Positions 21,919 through 33,246 are shown, counted from the stretch's first letter. The stretch: DNA of 64,000 nucleotides from Agrostemma githago (GCA_958450325.1 OY288262.1:10575081-10639080); one strand, 5' to 3'. Translations and numbers: made by a program. Notes: generated by a model from the letters alone, not told the origin.

Positions 21919-22712
21919 CCCTTTATCACATCAAGACGTGAGTCCTATAATACCATTCGAGTCTCGTTAACTCTTTTCATGACTTAAGACAACACTTGTC
22001 AAGTCAATCACATGTTCCATTACCTTTTCAAAACCATGCATCACGTTTACGTCGTTCGACGTCATTCCGTCATTCCATAATTTGCAAACCGTTGTTATCG
22101 TTACACCGTTACTAACCGTTTGTTTTCTTGTCAATTTTGGTTGTTTATTTTATTGTACTAAAATGAACCCGCATGCTAAAATACAACTTCGACGTTAATT
22201 TTAGTTGCATTAAATTGACATAGAAACCCATTCAATTCCTCACATGCCTAGGGAAAACAATGTTTGCATAAGCATTTTCATCGTTCAACTAACGCGCGTA
22301 TTAGAAAGTCTTTCGATATCTTAGTAGAGGCCGCTAATGTGCGGGCGGGGTTGGGTGTCCTTTGTGGGCTTCCCAACACGTACCCTCACCCCTTACTCAG
22401 AAACTCGATTTCCGGATGCCTGAAACCGTTGGCGCACGAGAGTCATTCAATACACGATAACCGATAGTGACGGTATCGGTATCGAAATGCAAAGGGACGA
22501 GCCCAATAAACTCTGACATCGGAAATGGGCCATACTTTGTGCATGGCCCACTACGACATAAAGTGGGTTCGAACGGGCCCGAACTCCCACAAAGTTCGGT
22601 GGCGACTCCACTTCGATTTAAATTTCAATTAGATCCATTCTAATATGGAGATTCATTCGCCTCCCCAAACCCGCGCGTGGCCGCGTCGGGGTGGACCTAT
22701 GTCATTTCCACA

Positions 22713-22717
22713 ACTCT
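22713..22717. repeat. Target-site duplication ACTCT (right)
   Basis: Partner of 12588-12592. It fixes the right end of the gag-only element at 22712. Confidence 0.88.
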
Positions 22718-22886
22718 ACACTAAACTAACACAGTATGTGAACTAAAATAACCCAATATATTTTGTATGCGCAGATATCGTATTATTAATATGCAATTCA
22801 ACGTAGAAAAGTACAAACTAATAATTTAGTATCATCTTAATGACTTTCATGTCCTTCATAGTATAAACTACAATGCATATACTCAC

Positions 22887-22920
22887 CGTTTGTGTGTTCT
22901 ACGATTTGTATATCAGCCAT
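22887..22920 (-). pseudogene. MULE transposase first exon, copy 2
   Basis: A 34-nt exon (MADIQIVEHTN plus one base; ATG at 22920) with donor GTGAGT, nearly the same as 12181-12214. No matching transposase body follows to the left, apart from the copy already paired with the other exon, so this is a leftover of a duplicated 5' region. It lies ~355 bp inside a terminal repeat ending near 23275. Confidence 0.45.
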
Positions 22921-23204
22921 TGAATGAAAATAAGAAGCCAGATTTATTGAACATAGAATGCAGCAACGCGATGAAGACGATTGTGTCGTTTTGAAGTAAA
23001 TGGCAGCGGCGTGAATAAGAACGATGAACAAGAGAATGAATGATTGAATGAGCGAGAGAACGATGAAGAAGAAAGTGATGGAAATAGAACTGATTAACGA
23101 GAGAATGAATGGCTGAATGATACGTTACTGAAATATTCTCCTTCCTATTTTGATGGAAGCAGTATCTTCTATTTTTTTTAATATAGTGATTCATCTCGTC
23201 CCTT

Positions 23205-23273
23205 CATCCATCTCTCGTCCAACGGATGGCATGCGGACTTAGGGACTCAATACTTATAAGGGACTCAATAGAA

Positions 23274-23275
<2 letters not shown>
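23205..23275 (-). repeat. MULE terminal repeat (left-hand MULE)
   Basis: The segment with GGACTTAGGGACTCAATAC and a second GGGACTCAATAGAACC just before the (TA)n tract matches, in the same orientation, the terminal repeat at about 32365-32450. It matches in inverted orientation the one at 23371-23455. It marks the right end of the minus-strand MULE that starts near 7695. Confidence 0.6.

Positions 23276-23370
<95 letters not shown>
23276..23370. repeat. (TA)n/(GA)n microsatellite between two MULEs
   Basis: About 78 bp of TA followed by about 17 bp of GA, bounded on each side by inverted MULE termini. Confidence 0.95.
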
Positions 23371-23372
<2 letters not shown>

Positions 23373-23671
23373 TAAGGCTCTTATGAGTCCTTCTCTATGT
23401 ATGAGTCCCTAAGTCCTCATCACATCCATTGGATGGGATGAGGATGGATGGACAAGATGCATCCTAATATTTATATTAAAAAAAACAATTAACATCCTAA
23501 AATAACTTCCATGATTTTAGGAAACAATAACTCCCATAATCACATTCATTTCTTATTCATTCATTCATTCACATTGCAGGTTCATCAAAACCTAAAAAAA
23601 AAAAAAAACAAGCCCCCATCATCACGTTCATTCATTCATTCAATCAAATCTGTGCTCGAAACCCTGTTACT

Positions 23672-24672
23672 ATGAATTCAATGATCGCGACATCTTCATC
23701 AACTGTTGATAAGCAATTCATCGAGTATAAAAATGGTGAGTTTCAATATTGCTTTCATCTTTTGCGTCAATTTTTATTCATCATCTTGATTAATTTGCGT
23801 CAATTTGAATTGCGTTCAAGTTTTTCGTCAATTTTCATGTTGATATTGCTTTCATGGTCGTTTCATTCATCATAGATTCATATCAATGGGTAATTGGTCT
23901 CTTGTTAGTATAGATTCCAGAGTTTTATGTTTGTTATTTAGGTTTTCCGTAATCTCCACTGATACTATTGTTTTGTTGTCTATTGTAGCAGACACGGCGT
24001 TGAAATAACATACGTTCTAAGTTACTGTAACACTTTATTTTAATTAGAGTAACACACACTGAATGTTAAGAAAAGGTTTTTGACGATGATGTTAGAGTAA
24101 CGTATTGTACAAAATAGATTAACTCAACTTATGAGTTGAAGTAACACAGTGATTCCATGGGCGTAACGTTGTTTAATTTTATGCAGGTGGAATTGGCAAA
24201 TATGCGAATGCACAGGACAACACTGTAAAAGGTGGAATTTTATTCATTTGATTAATCATAGATTTATATCAATGGTTTTTGGATTGGATTAATCATAGAT
24301 TAAGCAGACATGGCGTTGAAGTAACATACGTTCTAAGTTACAGTAACACCTTATTTTAATTAGAGTGACACACACTGAACATTGAAAAAGGTTTTTGGCG
24401 CTGATGTTGAAGTAACTTGCCTTATGAGTTAGAGTAACACAACTTATGAATTAAAGTAACACATATGTCCCATGGGCGTAACGTTCTTTTTTTTTGCCGG
24501 TAGCATTGATAAAGAAGTGAATGCACATGAATGGTGCAGAGATGTGGGTGAGGCATTCACTCCGTACATGGGGCAAGTATTCGGAACAATCGATGAGGCG
24601 GTGGAATTTTATAAAATCTACGCGCTGGCTTGCGGATTCGAAGTTGTTTTTTTTGTGGGTTTACAAGAATAA
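23672..24672 (+). pseudogene. Decayed FAR1/MULE transposase, 5' exons only
   Basis: Exon 1 is 23672-23735 (64 nt, MNSMIATSSSTVDKQFIEYK, donor GTGAGT) and matches the length and phase of exon 1 of the MULE at 54993. A possible 45-nt exon lies at 24187-24231. A third segment (about 24500-24650) encodes EWCRDVGEAFTPYMGQVF and DEAVEFYKIYALACGFE, the N-terminal FAR1 region, but its acceptor appears lost (GCCG/GTAGC in place of an AG), and the frame ends at 24672. No transposase core, SWIM finger or catalytic residues follow. Confidence 0.6.
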
Positions 24673-25192
24673 CTGATTTATTACATATTTTTTTACACAT
24701 AATGATGTGCAACGTTGTAGTTAACTCTATATTTATTTAATACACGTGTTTTTGGTTAGAGTAACATCTCAGATGTATTGGAGTAACACCATTCGTTCCT
24801 TGAAGTAACAGATACAATGCATAAAAGTAGCTGAGGATATTAGCATTGTTTACCATTCATTCTTAGATTAACCACAACCATTCCTTATAGTAACATGATT
24901 TGTTCGTTAAAGTAACAGCTACACTGCGTTAAAGTAACACAATTTTTTTTGCTAGGGTAAGAACCTCAATCCCTGATGATGAAACCAACTTTGTAATGCG
25001 GGTTAACAACATTATTTCTTAGGTTAGAACCATTCATTACCAAAGAAACAACATTCGTTCCTTTAAGTAACATATATAATGCGTCAGAGTAACTGATGAA
25101 AACAACGTTGTTTAACCACCATTATGAAAATAGCACCATTCATCACTTAGAGTAACATCATTTGATCGTTAAAGTAACAGCTACAATGTGTT
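24673..25192. other. MULE interior rich in AGTAACA-type words
   Basis: No gene is seen. GTAACA, often as AGTAACA, recurs about every 20-60 bp with AT-rich spacers. The same texture occurs at 8990-9160, 11960-12060, 12490-12600, 24000-24480 and 31518-31640, always in non-coding parts of these MULEs. Confidence 0.6.
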
Positions 25193-25197
25193 GCTGT
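25193..25197. repeat. Target-site duplication GCTGT (left)
   Basis: GCTGT precedes TGTTAGTACTACG and recurs at 31518-31522 after ACCAACA. Confidence 0.88.
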
Positions 25198-26066
25198 TGT
25201 TAGTACTACGAAGGAGTAACAATGAAGAAAAGGAATGACAGAAACCAAACCGACGTGACAAAGTTAAACCGGAAATAGGGACCGAAACCGAGGCAACCAG
25301 GCAACACAAAGAAGATGCAAATAAACTTGAACCAAAGTCAGAGGACAAGTTAGACTTTGCAGCAAAAGTTCAAAGCAGTAAACAAACTTGAATCAAAGGA
25401 GTGGACAAGTTGGACTTTGCGGCAGAAATTCAAAGCTGCAAACACACCGGCAACGCAACAAGAACAAACGGACAGAATTCTGAGACAAGTAACGGACAGA
25501 ATCCGGGAAGCAACAAACGGGCAGAAAACCGAGAGGCAACAGCACAGTAGCAGCGAACCAATCGAGCAGAAACGTGATGAATATTGTTGTGTCGTGGTAC
25601 CCGCCACTGACTTGAAAACTATTGCGGCTCGACCGTGGTGGTTATCGACTCGTACCGGTAGTTTCCCAAGGTAAACACAGCAGCCGACTGACTCGACCAC
25701 TCGAGGCAGAAGGCTATGGAGAAACACGAACTTAACCCAGAAAGAGAGAGAGATTAAAGATGAGAGGAGAGGTAGTTTTGTGTGTCTTATTCTTCCGAAA
25801 GAAAGGAACAACAATCCTATTTATACAGCAAACAGGATGAAGAGGAGCCAAAAAAGAAATTAAGAGCCCTCTTAATTTCAATCATCAATGGCAGAATAAA
25901 ACAATGAATGAGAATGGATATGCATAACTGTCATATTTGACTGAGAAGGGGGAGATGAATCGGGACATCCTAGGCTGCAGAATCTGGACAATCCAGTACA
26001 CACATGAAAAGGCCTAAATCTGTAAAACCGAGCCCGAGATGGCTTTTCAAGCCTTTACAACCAACA
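25198..26066 (-). mobile_element. 3' LTR of the copia element
   Basis: 869 bp with TG...CA ends. TATA (TATAAATA on the minus strand) at 25818-25825. Open frames on both strands here recur identically in the other LTR and are not genes. Confidence 0.9.
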
Positions 26067-26567
26067 ATCCCCCACAAAGGCGAAGGAAAGACGAGAGAAA
26101 AATTCTGGGTTAAGGAAGGATTGAATACTTAGGTATCAATGTCTTTCGGCTCGAATTGACACATTAGTGAAAATGAAGCAACAAATTACTTACAAATAAG
26201 AGAATATCTTTCGATTTGAATTCCTTACTGATTTTCGGCTGAGACCCTCATAACACATATCATACCTTCACATCGTGTTTGTTCCGCGATTTCAATGTGC
26301 AACGCTTTTCATGGCCATGCGTATACCTCGGTATAACAGGTGTTTTAGTTAAGACTTTTCAAAGTTTAACACAGACGGCGGCCAAACCGTCTCACCCGTA
26401 TAGGTGGTTCAAGTTCTTCTCAATGGCACTTCTCACTAGAACCATTAAGGACGTAGAAGTCCATCCTGTAAAACAAATTCACAAATCCATCAAGTGCTTC
26501 TCAACTAGCACCACCATAAAGGCTATGGATTAAATGCCATAGGAATAGTTCTTTGGTTCACGTCAAA

Positions 26568-28141
26568 TCATACACTGCTTTGACTTAAGAACCTAAGTCC
26601 CATTCCCCTCGACAATTCACGGACTACTCTCCGTGGCAATCCTTTTGTAAAAAGATCGGCAAGGTTGCTTTCGGACCTCACATAGTCTACAGCAATTACT
26701 CCATTTTTCAGGAATTGTTTAACCACACCATGCCTGATTCGAATATGTCTTTTCTTGCCATTGTAGACATCATTCTTAGCAACGCCAATTGCTGCTTGTG
26801 AATCACAGTGCAAGGAGATTGGTGCAACCTGTCCCCCCCCCCCCCCCCCCACAACGGCATGTCTGCTAGCAAGTTTCTCAGCCACTCTGCCTCTTGTCCT
26901 GCCAACTCAAGAGCAATAAACTCAGATTCCATAGTGGAGGTTGCTATACAAGTCTGCTTAGAAGACTTCCACGAGACAGCACCTCCACCTATGGTAAACA
27001 CATAACCACTAGTTGAACTTATTTCTGGGTTACTGTTGATCCAGTTAGCATCACTGTAACCTTCTAACACAGCAGGGTACGTACCATAATGCAGGCATAG
27101 ATCGCAAGTACCTTTCAAATATCGTAGTAAACGACTCAAAGCAGTCCAATGTTCACTATTAGGGTTATGAGTATATCTACTGAGCCTACTCACAGCATAA
27201 GCAATATCAGGCCGAGTGCAGTTCATGAGAAACATTACACTTCCTATGATTTTAGCATATTCTTCTTGGGAGACACTTTCGCCCAAGTTTTTACACAGGT
27301 GAACACTAGGATCATAGGGAGTTCTAGCAGGCTCAACATCAAAGTGGTCAAATTTTCTCAACACCTTTTCCACAAAATGAGACTGACTTAGGGCGATTCC
27401 ATTTGAGTTTTGGATAATCTTAACTCCTAGGATAACGTCAGCTTTCCCTAAATCTTTCATCTCAAACTGTGATGACAGGAATTGTTTGGTTTGATTTACG
27501 ACAAATAAACTCTTACCAATTATTAACATGTCATCAACATATAGGCAAATAATTACACAATCTGATCCAAACATCTTTGAATACACACATGAATCAGAAT
27601 TATTGGTAATGTAGCCATCTTTAATCAAGGTGTTGTGAAATTTTTCGTACCACTGTTTGGGTGCTTGTTTCAGACCGTATAGTGATTTTTTAAGTCTACA
27701 CACTTTACTCTCTTGACCTTTAACCACAAACCCCTCAGGTTGAGACATGTAGATCTCTTCCTTTAAGTCTCCATTCAAAAAAGCTGTTTTTACATCCATC
27801 TGATGTATCACAAGATTATGAATAGCTGCTAAAGCGATTAGAGTTCTAATGGTGGAAATTTTGGTCACAGGTGAGTAAGTATCAAAGTAGTCAATATCTT
27901 TCTTTTGTGTAAACCCTCTTACCACAAGCCTAGCCTTGAACCTTTCTATTGTACCGTCGGGTCTAAGTTTCTTTTTAAATAACCATTTACTGGAAATTGG
28001 CTTACACCCTTTAGGTAAATCAGTTAACTCCCAGGTCTGATTTGAAACAATAGAGTCTAGTTCACTTTTAATGGCATCTTTCCAAAAGTTAGCATCAATA
28101 GACCTCATAGCCTCACCATAGGTTTTTGGATCTTCTTCCAA
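26568..28141 (-). pseudogene. Copia reverse transcriptase and RNase H, frameshifted at poly-C
   Basis: Reverse transcriptase copies element RNA into cDNA and RNase H removes the RNA strand. The RT frame shows WLFKKKLRPDGTIERFKARL, the IHQMDVKTAFLNGDL catalytic region, SLYGLKQAPKQWY and the YVDD box. RNase H begins with EGYSDANWI and TSTMESEFIAL. At LADMPLW the frame meets an 18-base C tract (26833-26850, G on the coding strand) and shifts. The rest (SLHCDSQAAIGVAKN...HIRIRHGVVKQFL) lies in another frame ending at 26568. A second frame break lies at about 28105-28170, where it should join integrase. Domains look otherwise intact. Confidence 0.9.
26833..26850. repeat. Poly-C run of 18 bases within RNase H
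   Basis: An uninterrupted C homopolymer inside conserved coding sequence. It adds Gly codons and breaks the frame, so it is a late expansion or an assembly artefact. Confidence 0.95.
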
Positions 28142-29766
28142 TAAAAAGGCAGAAACAAACTCATCACTCGAGCAAAATCACATGCATTTTCAGTTAAGAA
28201 AGTTGTAATAAATTCATCGCCGAAATCTTTCTCAATTCTAGGCCTTTTACTCCTTCTAGGTTCAACATCATGATCAACAGATATAGCATGCATGGAACTA
28301 TCAGCAGGATTAACAGGTAATTCAGTCAGTTCAGGCAATGATGCAACATCTTTCTTTAATGGGAAAACATGCTCAAAAAATTCAGCGTCTCTAGCTTTAG
28401 AAATAGATCGATCACTTAAAGACATAAATCTGTATGCAGCACTATTTTGAGCATATCCAATGAAAACGCAATCATAGGTTTTAGGTCCTATAGCAGGCCT
28501 CCTAAAATTAGGTAAACCCACTTTAGCTAAACACCCCCACACTCTCAGGAAACTAAGGTTGGGAGCATAACCCTTCCACAACTCGTAGGGTGTCTTGTCT
28601 AGTTTCTTATGGGGTACCCTATTAAGAATATGACAGGCAGACAAAACCGCTTCCCCCCACATGTCATCGGAAAGGCCAGAACTTAAAAGCATAGCATTCA
28701 TCATTTCCTTTAAAGTTCTGTTTTTACGTTCAGCTACTCCATTTGATTGGGGTGTGTAAGGTGGACGTTTCTCATGAATTAGACCATATTTCTCAAAGAA
28801 GTCTATTAAATAATTAGAGCCATATTCACCACCCCTATCGGACCTAACTCGTTTAATCTTCTTATCAAGTTGATTTTCTACCTCGTTTTTAAACTTAACA
28901 AACATATCTTCAGCTTCACTTTTATGCGTAAGTAAATACACTTTAGTGTACCTAGAACAATCATCTATAAAAGTGACATAGTAATGTTTGCCTCCTCTGC
29001 TCATAGTGCTTTTAAAATCTGCTAGGTCGGTGTGAATTAACTCTAGAAGGTCTGTATGTCTAGTTTTAACAGGTTTATTTGGCTTCTTAGCAAATTTAGC
29101 CTCTACACAACTAGGACATTTTGTAAACACTTCTGAGGATAATGACGGGATAAGCGACATTGATTTGAGTTTTTTAATAGACTCAACATTCACATGACCT
29201 AGTCTACCATGCCACACATCCAAACACTCAGCAATGTAAGCAGAAGAAAAAGATTTATTATTAATGGTAGAAATATCAACGTTCAACACAAACAGACCCC
29301 CACTCAGATAGCCCTTGCCCACAAAGTCTCCATTGCGAGACATTACAACCTTGTCAGCCTCAAAAACAAGTTTCACACCAACTTTGTTAAGTAAGGCACC
29401 AGACACTAGGTTTCTACGCAACGAAGGAACATACAAAACATTACTAAGGGCAAGAGTCTTCCCTGAGGTAAGTTTAAGAAACACCTTGCCTTTTCCTGTG
29501 ATAACAGCGGAGGAGGAGTTACCCATGTAGACACATTCTCCATCATCTACAGCTTCAAATTCGGCGAACAGCTCCTTGTTAGCACAGAGATGCCTTGAAG
29601 CTCCAGTATCCAGAATCCAGTCACTAGCATTTGCCACCAGATTTGCCTCAACCACGACAGCTGCAATGATGTCATCTGTTTCAGCAAGATTAGCTTGACC
29701 GGCATGACCACCTTTTTCTGGGGGCATTGATAAGCTTTGTGACCTGGTTGACCACATACAAAGCAC
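28105..29766 (-). pseudogene. Copia protease, GAG-pre-integrase and integrase
   Basis: Order from 29766 leftwards: protease with WILDTGASRHLC (active Asp); GAG-pre-integrase segment with DVWHGRLGHVNVESIKKLK; then the integrase core with HTDLADF (first Asp), VRSDRGGEYGSNYL (second Asp), and PQSNGVAERKNRTLKEM (Glu); and a C-terminal KLDKTPYELW...VWGCLAKV segment. The HHCC finger is visible as H...H...CPSCVEAK. The frame is displaced by one base from gag at about 29700-29720, near CCCCC and AAAAA runs, and ends at 28105 by a shift relative to RT. Catalytic residues appear preserved. Confidence 0.9.
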
Positions 29767-30614
29767 ACCAGATTAGTATTTGGTTTCTGAATTTTTGGAA
29801 CGGCCTTGGTGTATTTCCCTTGGTTTTGTTTGTTTTTGTTCCCCTGATCCTTGCCATCACCACTCTTAGTGTTTCCCTTGTTCCCCTTATAACCCTTATT
29901 CTTATCTCCTTTAGAAGACCCACCAGTTTCAACGAGATTAGCTTTGACAGGGTTTAGGGACAAACTAAGAGATTTGTCTTTTAAACGATTGGCCTCCTCG
30001 GTTCTCATATGGATGACTAGTTCTTGGAGTGACAAATCCTTCTTTTTGTGTTTCAACTGATTTCTATAATCGCTCCAAGAACGGGGGAATTTTTCTAACA
30101 AAACATTAGCTAGGAAAACTTCATCTAACTTCATTCCTTCGTTAACAACATCACTACAGAGGTTTTCATAAATATGGACTTGATCCATAATGGGTTTATC
30201 GTCAACCATATGGAAATTTAACCATTGCCCCACCACATATTTCTTTTTCCCAGCATCGTCAGCCCCATATTTCTTCTCTAAAGACTCCCAAATAAATTTA
30301 GCTGACCTATGTACCATAAATAAGTCAAAAACAGTATTTGTCATATGGTTAAGTGTATGACATCTAGCCGTTTTATTATCCTTCTCATATTTTTTGACTA
30401 ACTCTTCGTTTTTACTTATGAAAGAAATTAGAGGTGGAGTGACCTCGACAACATTGTTAATCGACATTGGAATAGGGGGATCGTTAAACAAAACATGATC
30501 GACCTCTAATTGTTCAAAAAACATCAACAATTTTTGTGACCATCGTCTGTAATTGTTACCATCAAGGGGTTCCCACTTTGACAGGTCAGGAATAGTTTTT
30601 GACAAAATCGACAT
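29547..30614 (-). pseudogene. Copia gag with zinc knuckle
   Basis: It starts at the ATG at 30614, 28 nt after the 5' LTR. It encodes WEPLDGNNYRRWSQKLLMFF and LEKFPRSWSDYRNQLKHKK, typical of copia gag (UBN2-like), a Lys/Gly-rich stretch, and a CCHC knuckle (CFVCGQPGHKAYQC) at about residues 283-296. After the knuckle the frame shifts: protease continues in another frame, and the last ~55 residues of this ORF are out-of-frame read-through. A one-base indel between short homopolymers is the simplest explanation. A programmed shift is possible but not supported. Confidence 0.85.
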
Positions 30615-30642
30615 TGTTACGGGAAAACAATAGTTTTCAAAT

Positions 30643-31517
30643 TGTTAGTACTACGAAGGAGTAACAATGAAGAAAAGGAATGATAGAAACCAAACCGACG
30701 TGACAAAGTTAAACCGGAAATAGGGACCGAAACCGAGGCAACCAGGCAACACAAAGAAGATGCAAATAAACTTGAACCAAAGTCAGAGGACAAGTTAGAC
30801 TTTGCAGCAAAAGTTCAAAGCAGTAAACAAACTTGAATCAAAGGAGTGGACAAGTTGGACTTTGCGGCAGAAATTCAAAGCTGCAAACACACCGGCAACG
30901 CAACAAGAACAAACGGACAGAATTCTGAGACAAGTAACGGACAGAATCCGGGAAGCAACAAACGGGCAGAAAACCGAGAGGCAACAGCACAGTAGCAGCG
31001 AACCAATCGAGCAGAAACGTGATGAATATTGCTGTGTCGTGGTACCCGCCACTGACTTGAAAACTATTGCGGCTCGACCGTGGTGGTTATCGACTCGTAC
31101 CGGTAGTTTCCCAAGGTAAACACAGTAGCCGACTGACTCGACCACTCGAGGCAGAAGGCTATGGAGAAACACGAACTTAACCCAGAAAGAGAGAGAGAGA
31201 GAGATTAAAGATGAGAGGAGAGGTAGTTTTGTGTGTCTTATTCTTCCGAAAGAAAGGAACAACAATCCTATTTATACAGCAAACAGGATGAAGAGGAGCC
31301 AAAAAAGAAATTAAGAGCCCTCTTAATTTCAATCATCAATGGCAGAATAAAACAATGAATGAGAATGGATATGCATAATTGTCATATTTGACTGAGAAGG
31401 GGGAGATGAATCGGGACATCCTAGGCTGCAGAATCTGGACAATCCAGTACACACATGAAAAGGCCCAAATCTGTAAAACCGAGCCCGAGATGGCTTTTCA
31501 AGCCTTTACAACCAACA
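30643..31517 (-). mobile_element. 5' LTR of the copia element
   Basis: 875 bp. TATA (TATAAATA, minus strand) at 31269-31276. It is 6 bp longer than its partner because of a GA run near 31187-31203. Confidence 0.9.
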
Positions 31518-31522
31518 GCTGT
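31518..31522. repeat. Target-site duplication GCTGT (right)
   Basis: Partner of 25193-25197. It confirms that the copia element inserted into MULE sequence. Confidence 0.88.
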
Positions 31523-32450
31523 AACACACTGATTATGAGACCAGATTTGTATCGTAGATTAACATCATTCACTCTCATAGTAACACCAGTCGTTCCTTAG
31601 AGTAACAGGAACACTTAGTCAATGTAACATAATTTAACAACATTATTCCATTACTGATAACCAAAATACCAATGGATACAAAAAGTATCAAAAGAATACA
31701 AAGCAATATTCGTAATAAGAAAAAAGATAGACCTAATTCATTAGAGACATTATTTTTTTCGACCCTTGGTGGCTTGCTCTTGGGACCGTCGATGATTTTT
31801 TGCCTCGCTTCCACATACTTGTCTAAGTTATCCATCAACCAGCAAAATCCATGTCACGCATAATCCATGTTACACAAATTCTGAATTGCAGAATATAAGA
31901 TGAATAACAGATGAATAATTAATTGAATTCAATTCAATGTAAGTCGAATACCTAGACGACAATATACAATCACTAATTAGCACACAAAAAGGTTAAGACT
32001 CTGAAATTTTCGTAAACCCTAATCATAGAAAGATGATCAAAGCATACCTTGAGTATAGTTGAAGGGATTGAACTTAATATGACTGCAACAATTTTTTAAA
32101 TTTCGAAACTTGTGAGAAAGAAATTTCGAAGCTTATGAAGATGACGATTGAAAATTATGAAGAGGAAATAATTATAAAGACGAAGGGTGAAAGGTTCTAC
32201 AGTAGTTGGGCGGGTGAGTTTTCAATGAAAATTTCTTAATTGTGAGGTAACATGTTTGAGAAGAGAGAAGAAGATTCAGTAGAGAGAATTAAGGGAAGAG
32301 AGAGAGAGAGAGATTTCATATATTTTTACCATATATGTCAGTTCTTTTATTACTCAAATCAATCACCACCATCCATCTCCCTATAAATCAATGGCTGTAA
32401 TTAGGACTTACGGACTCAAAGATGAAAACAGGACTCACTTGATCCTTACT
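31523..32450. other. Right arm of the TIR-MULE
   Basis: AT-rich, ending in the right terminal repeat (about 32365-32450). A minus-strand open stretch near 31760-31838 (MMDNLDKYVEARQKIIDGPK) could be a short exon, but I recognise nothing and would not call a gene. Confidence 0.4.
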
Positions 32451-32457
32451 ATATATA

Positions 32458-32462
32458 TATAT
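32458..32462. repeat. Target-site duplication TATAT (left)
   Basis: TATAT precedes TGTTCCGGTATGG and recurs at 54634-54638 after the other LTR. Because both lie in TA tracts, the match is weak evidence on its own. Confidence 0.55.
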
Positions 32463-33246
32463 TGTTCCGGTATGGAAACAATTGACCCAAAACGGATTCG
32501 GATCTTTGAGTTTATGCCTCTTTGATGATGTTGTCTTGCTTTCTAAGCCTCTCTTTCATCTCACTCTAGCAGTCAGACTTTCCCGGCGGAGATGGTCTCC
32601 CACCTACACTTAGGGAGCGCACAGGGCCTCAGAAGTGTCTAAGGGAACCCTCTTCAATGCGTAAGTCAGTCCGTGAAATGCACTTGACGGACCTTACTCG
32701 AGAGAAGTAAGGTGACGTTTTTTAGAGTGAGTTCTAGAGAGAGAAAGTAAATTACCCTCTCTTGTGGGAAATAAATGGGTATTTATAGTTTCCTATAAGA
32801 GAGAGTAAGAGAGAGAAAGAGGGGGAAATGATTGAATGACATGTGGGTGCCCCTTCACTACTACAAATGAGCACTTGGGCCACGGCTGAATTCGTGGCAG
32901 AAGTGCTAAATTTTCGTGGCTAAAGTACTTTGCCACGGAAAAATCATACGTGGCGCAAGTGGCCGTGGCGAACAAATAGCCACGGAAAAAAAACCGTGGC
33001 AAGTATTGATTTAATTGCCACAGAGTCTCCCGTGGCTAGAATTTACTTTTTGCCACGGGTTATCCCGTGGCTAATTACGTTTGTGACGAAACATTTATTT
33101 CGGTGAAAATATATAATAAATAAATAAATTAATATCCGTAAGAATTCTCTGCCTCTAGAGTAGTCACATCTGAAACGGTAACTAGCTTTATAGTCACATC
33201 TGAGTCATTTCAATATCATTTAATTTCACCAGTCGCACGCATCGAA

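Larger units (their letters stand above)
12593..22712 (+). mobile_element. Complete gag-only (non-autonomous) Tat retrotransposon, 10,120 bp
   Basis: Two LTRs of equal length (2662 bp each) flank a 4.8-kb interior with a tRNA-type primer site, a decayed gag, a 40-bp tandem repeat and a polypurine end. No protease, reverse transcriptase, RNase H, integrase or aORF is seen. Conserved blocks at 18913-18977 and 19683-20050 match the autonomous element at 1-6067, so it is a deletion-type derivative relying on a relative's pol. It resembles the described class of terminal-repeat retrotransposons carrying only GAG. It is inserted in MULE DNA with an ACTCT duplication. Confidence 0.9.
20051..22712 (+). 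mobile_element. 3' LTR of the gag-only Tat element
   Basis: 2662 bp, TGTAGACACCCGC to CATTTCCACA. TATA box TATATAAA at 20562-20569; palindromes at 20428-20534 and 21696-21918. It is followed by the ACTCT duplication at 22713-22717. Confidence 0.9.
25198..31517 (-). mobile_element. Ty1/copia retrotransposon, 6320 bp, minus orientation
   Basis: It has LTRs at 25198-26066 (3' LTR) and 30643-31517 (5' LTR), a GCTGT duplication, a polypurine tract TTTGTGGGGGAT next to the 3' LTR (26067-26078 on the minus strand) and the copia order gag-protease-integrase-RT-RNase H. The two LTRs differ, by eye, at five transitions and one GA-microsatellite length change of 6 bp, so the insertion is recent. The pol frame is nevertheless broken in three places. 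The leader between the 5' LTR and gag is only 28 nt and shows no usual TGGTATCAGAGC-type primer site. Confidence 0.92.
23371..32450 (+). mobile_element. TIR-MULE, interrupted by a copia element
   Basis: Terminal inverted repeats of ~85 bp: the left starts AGTAAGGCTCTTATGAGTCC and the right, read on the minus strand, starts AGTAAGGATCAAGTGAGTCC. Both share TGAGTCC...TAAGTCCT further in. The flanks are microsatellite (GA and TA), so a target duplication cannot be read. Without the 6.3-kb copia insertion the element is about 2.75 kb. It carries only the start of a FAR1-type transposase gene (23672-24672), so it is non-autonomous. Confidence 0.7.

Noticed and set aside
22837..23194. Minus open frames of 64 and 93 codons near the MULE end
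   Set aside because: Only the 34-nt exon within them has comparative support; the rest is 5' UTR and terminal repeat.
25357..25814. 105- and 154-codon open frames on both strands, repeated at 30795-31265
   Set aside because: They lie wholly within the two copia LTRs, recur in both and have no domain.
29690..29725. Programmed ribosomal frameshift between copia gag and protease
   Set aside because: Copia elements normally use one continuous frame; a homopolymer indel is simpler.
29690..29932. 80-codon minus frame overlapping gag
   Set aside because: Out-of-frame reading of the gag basic region and knuckle.
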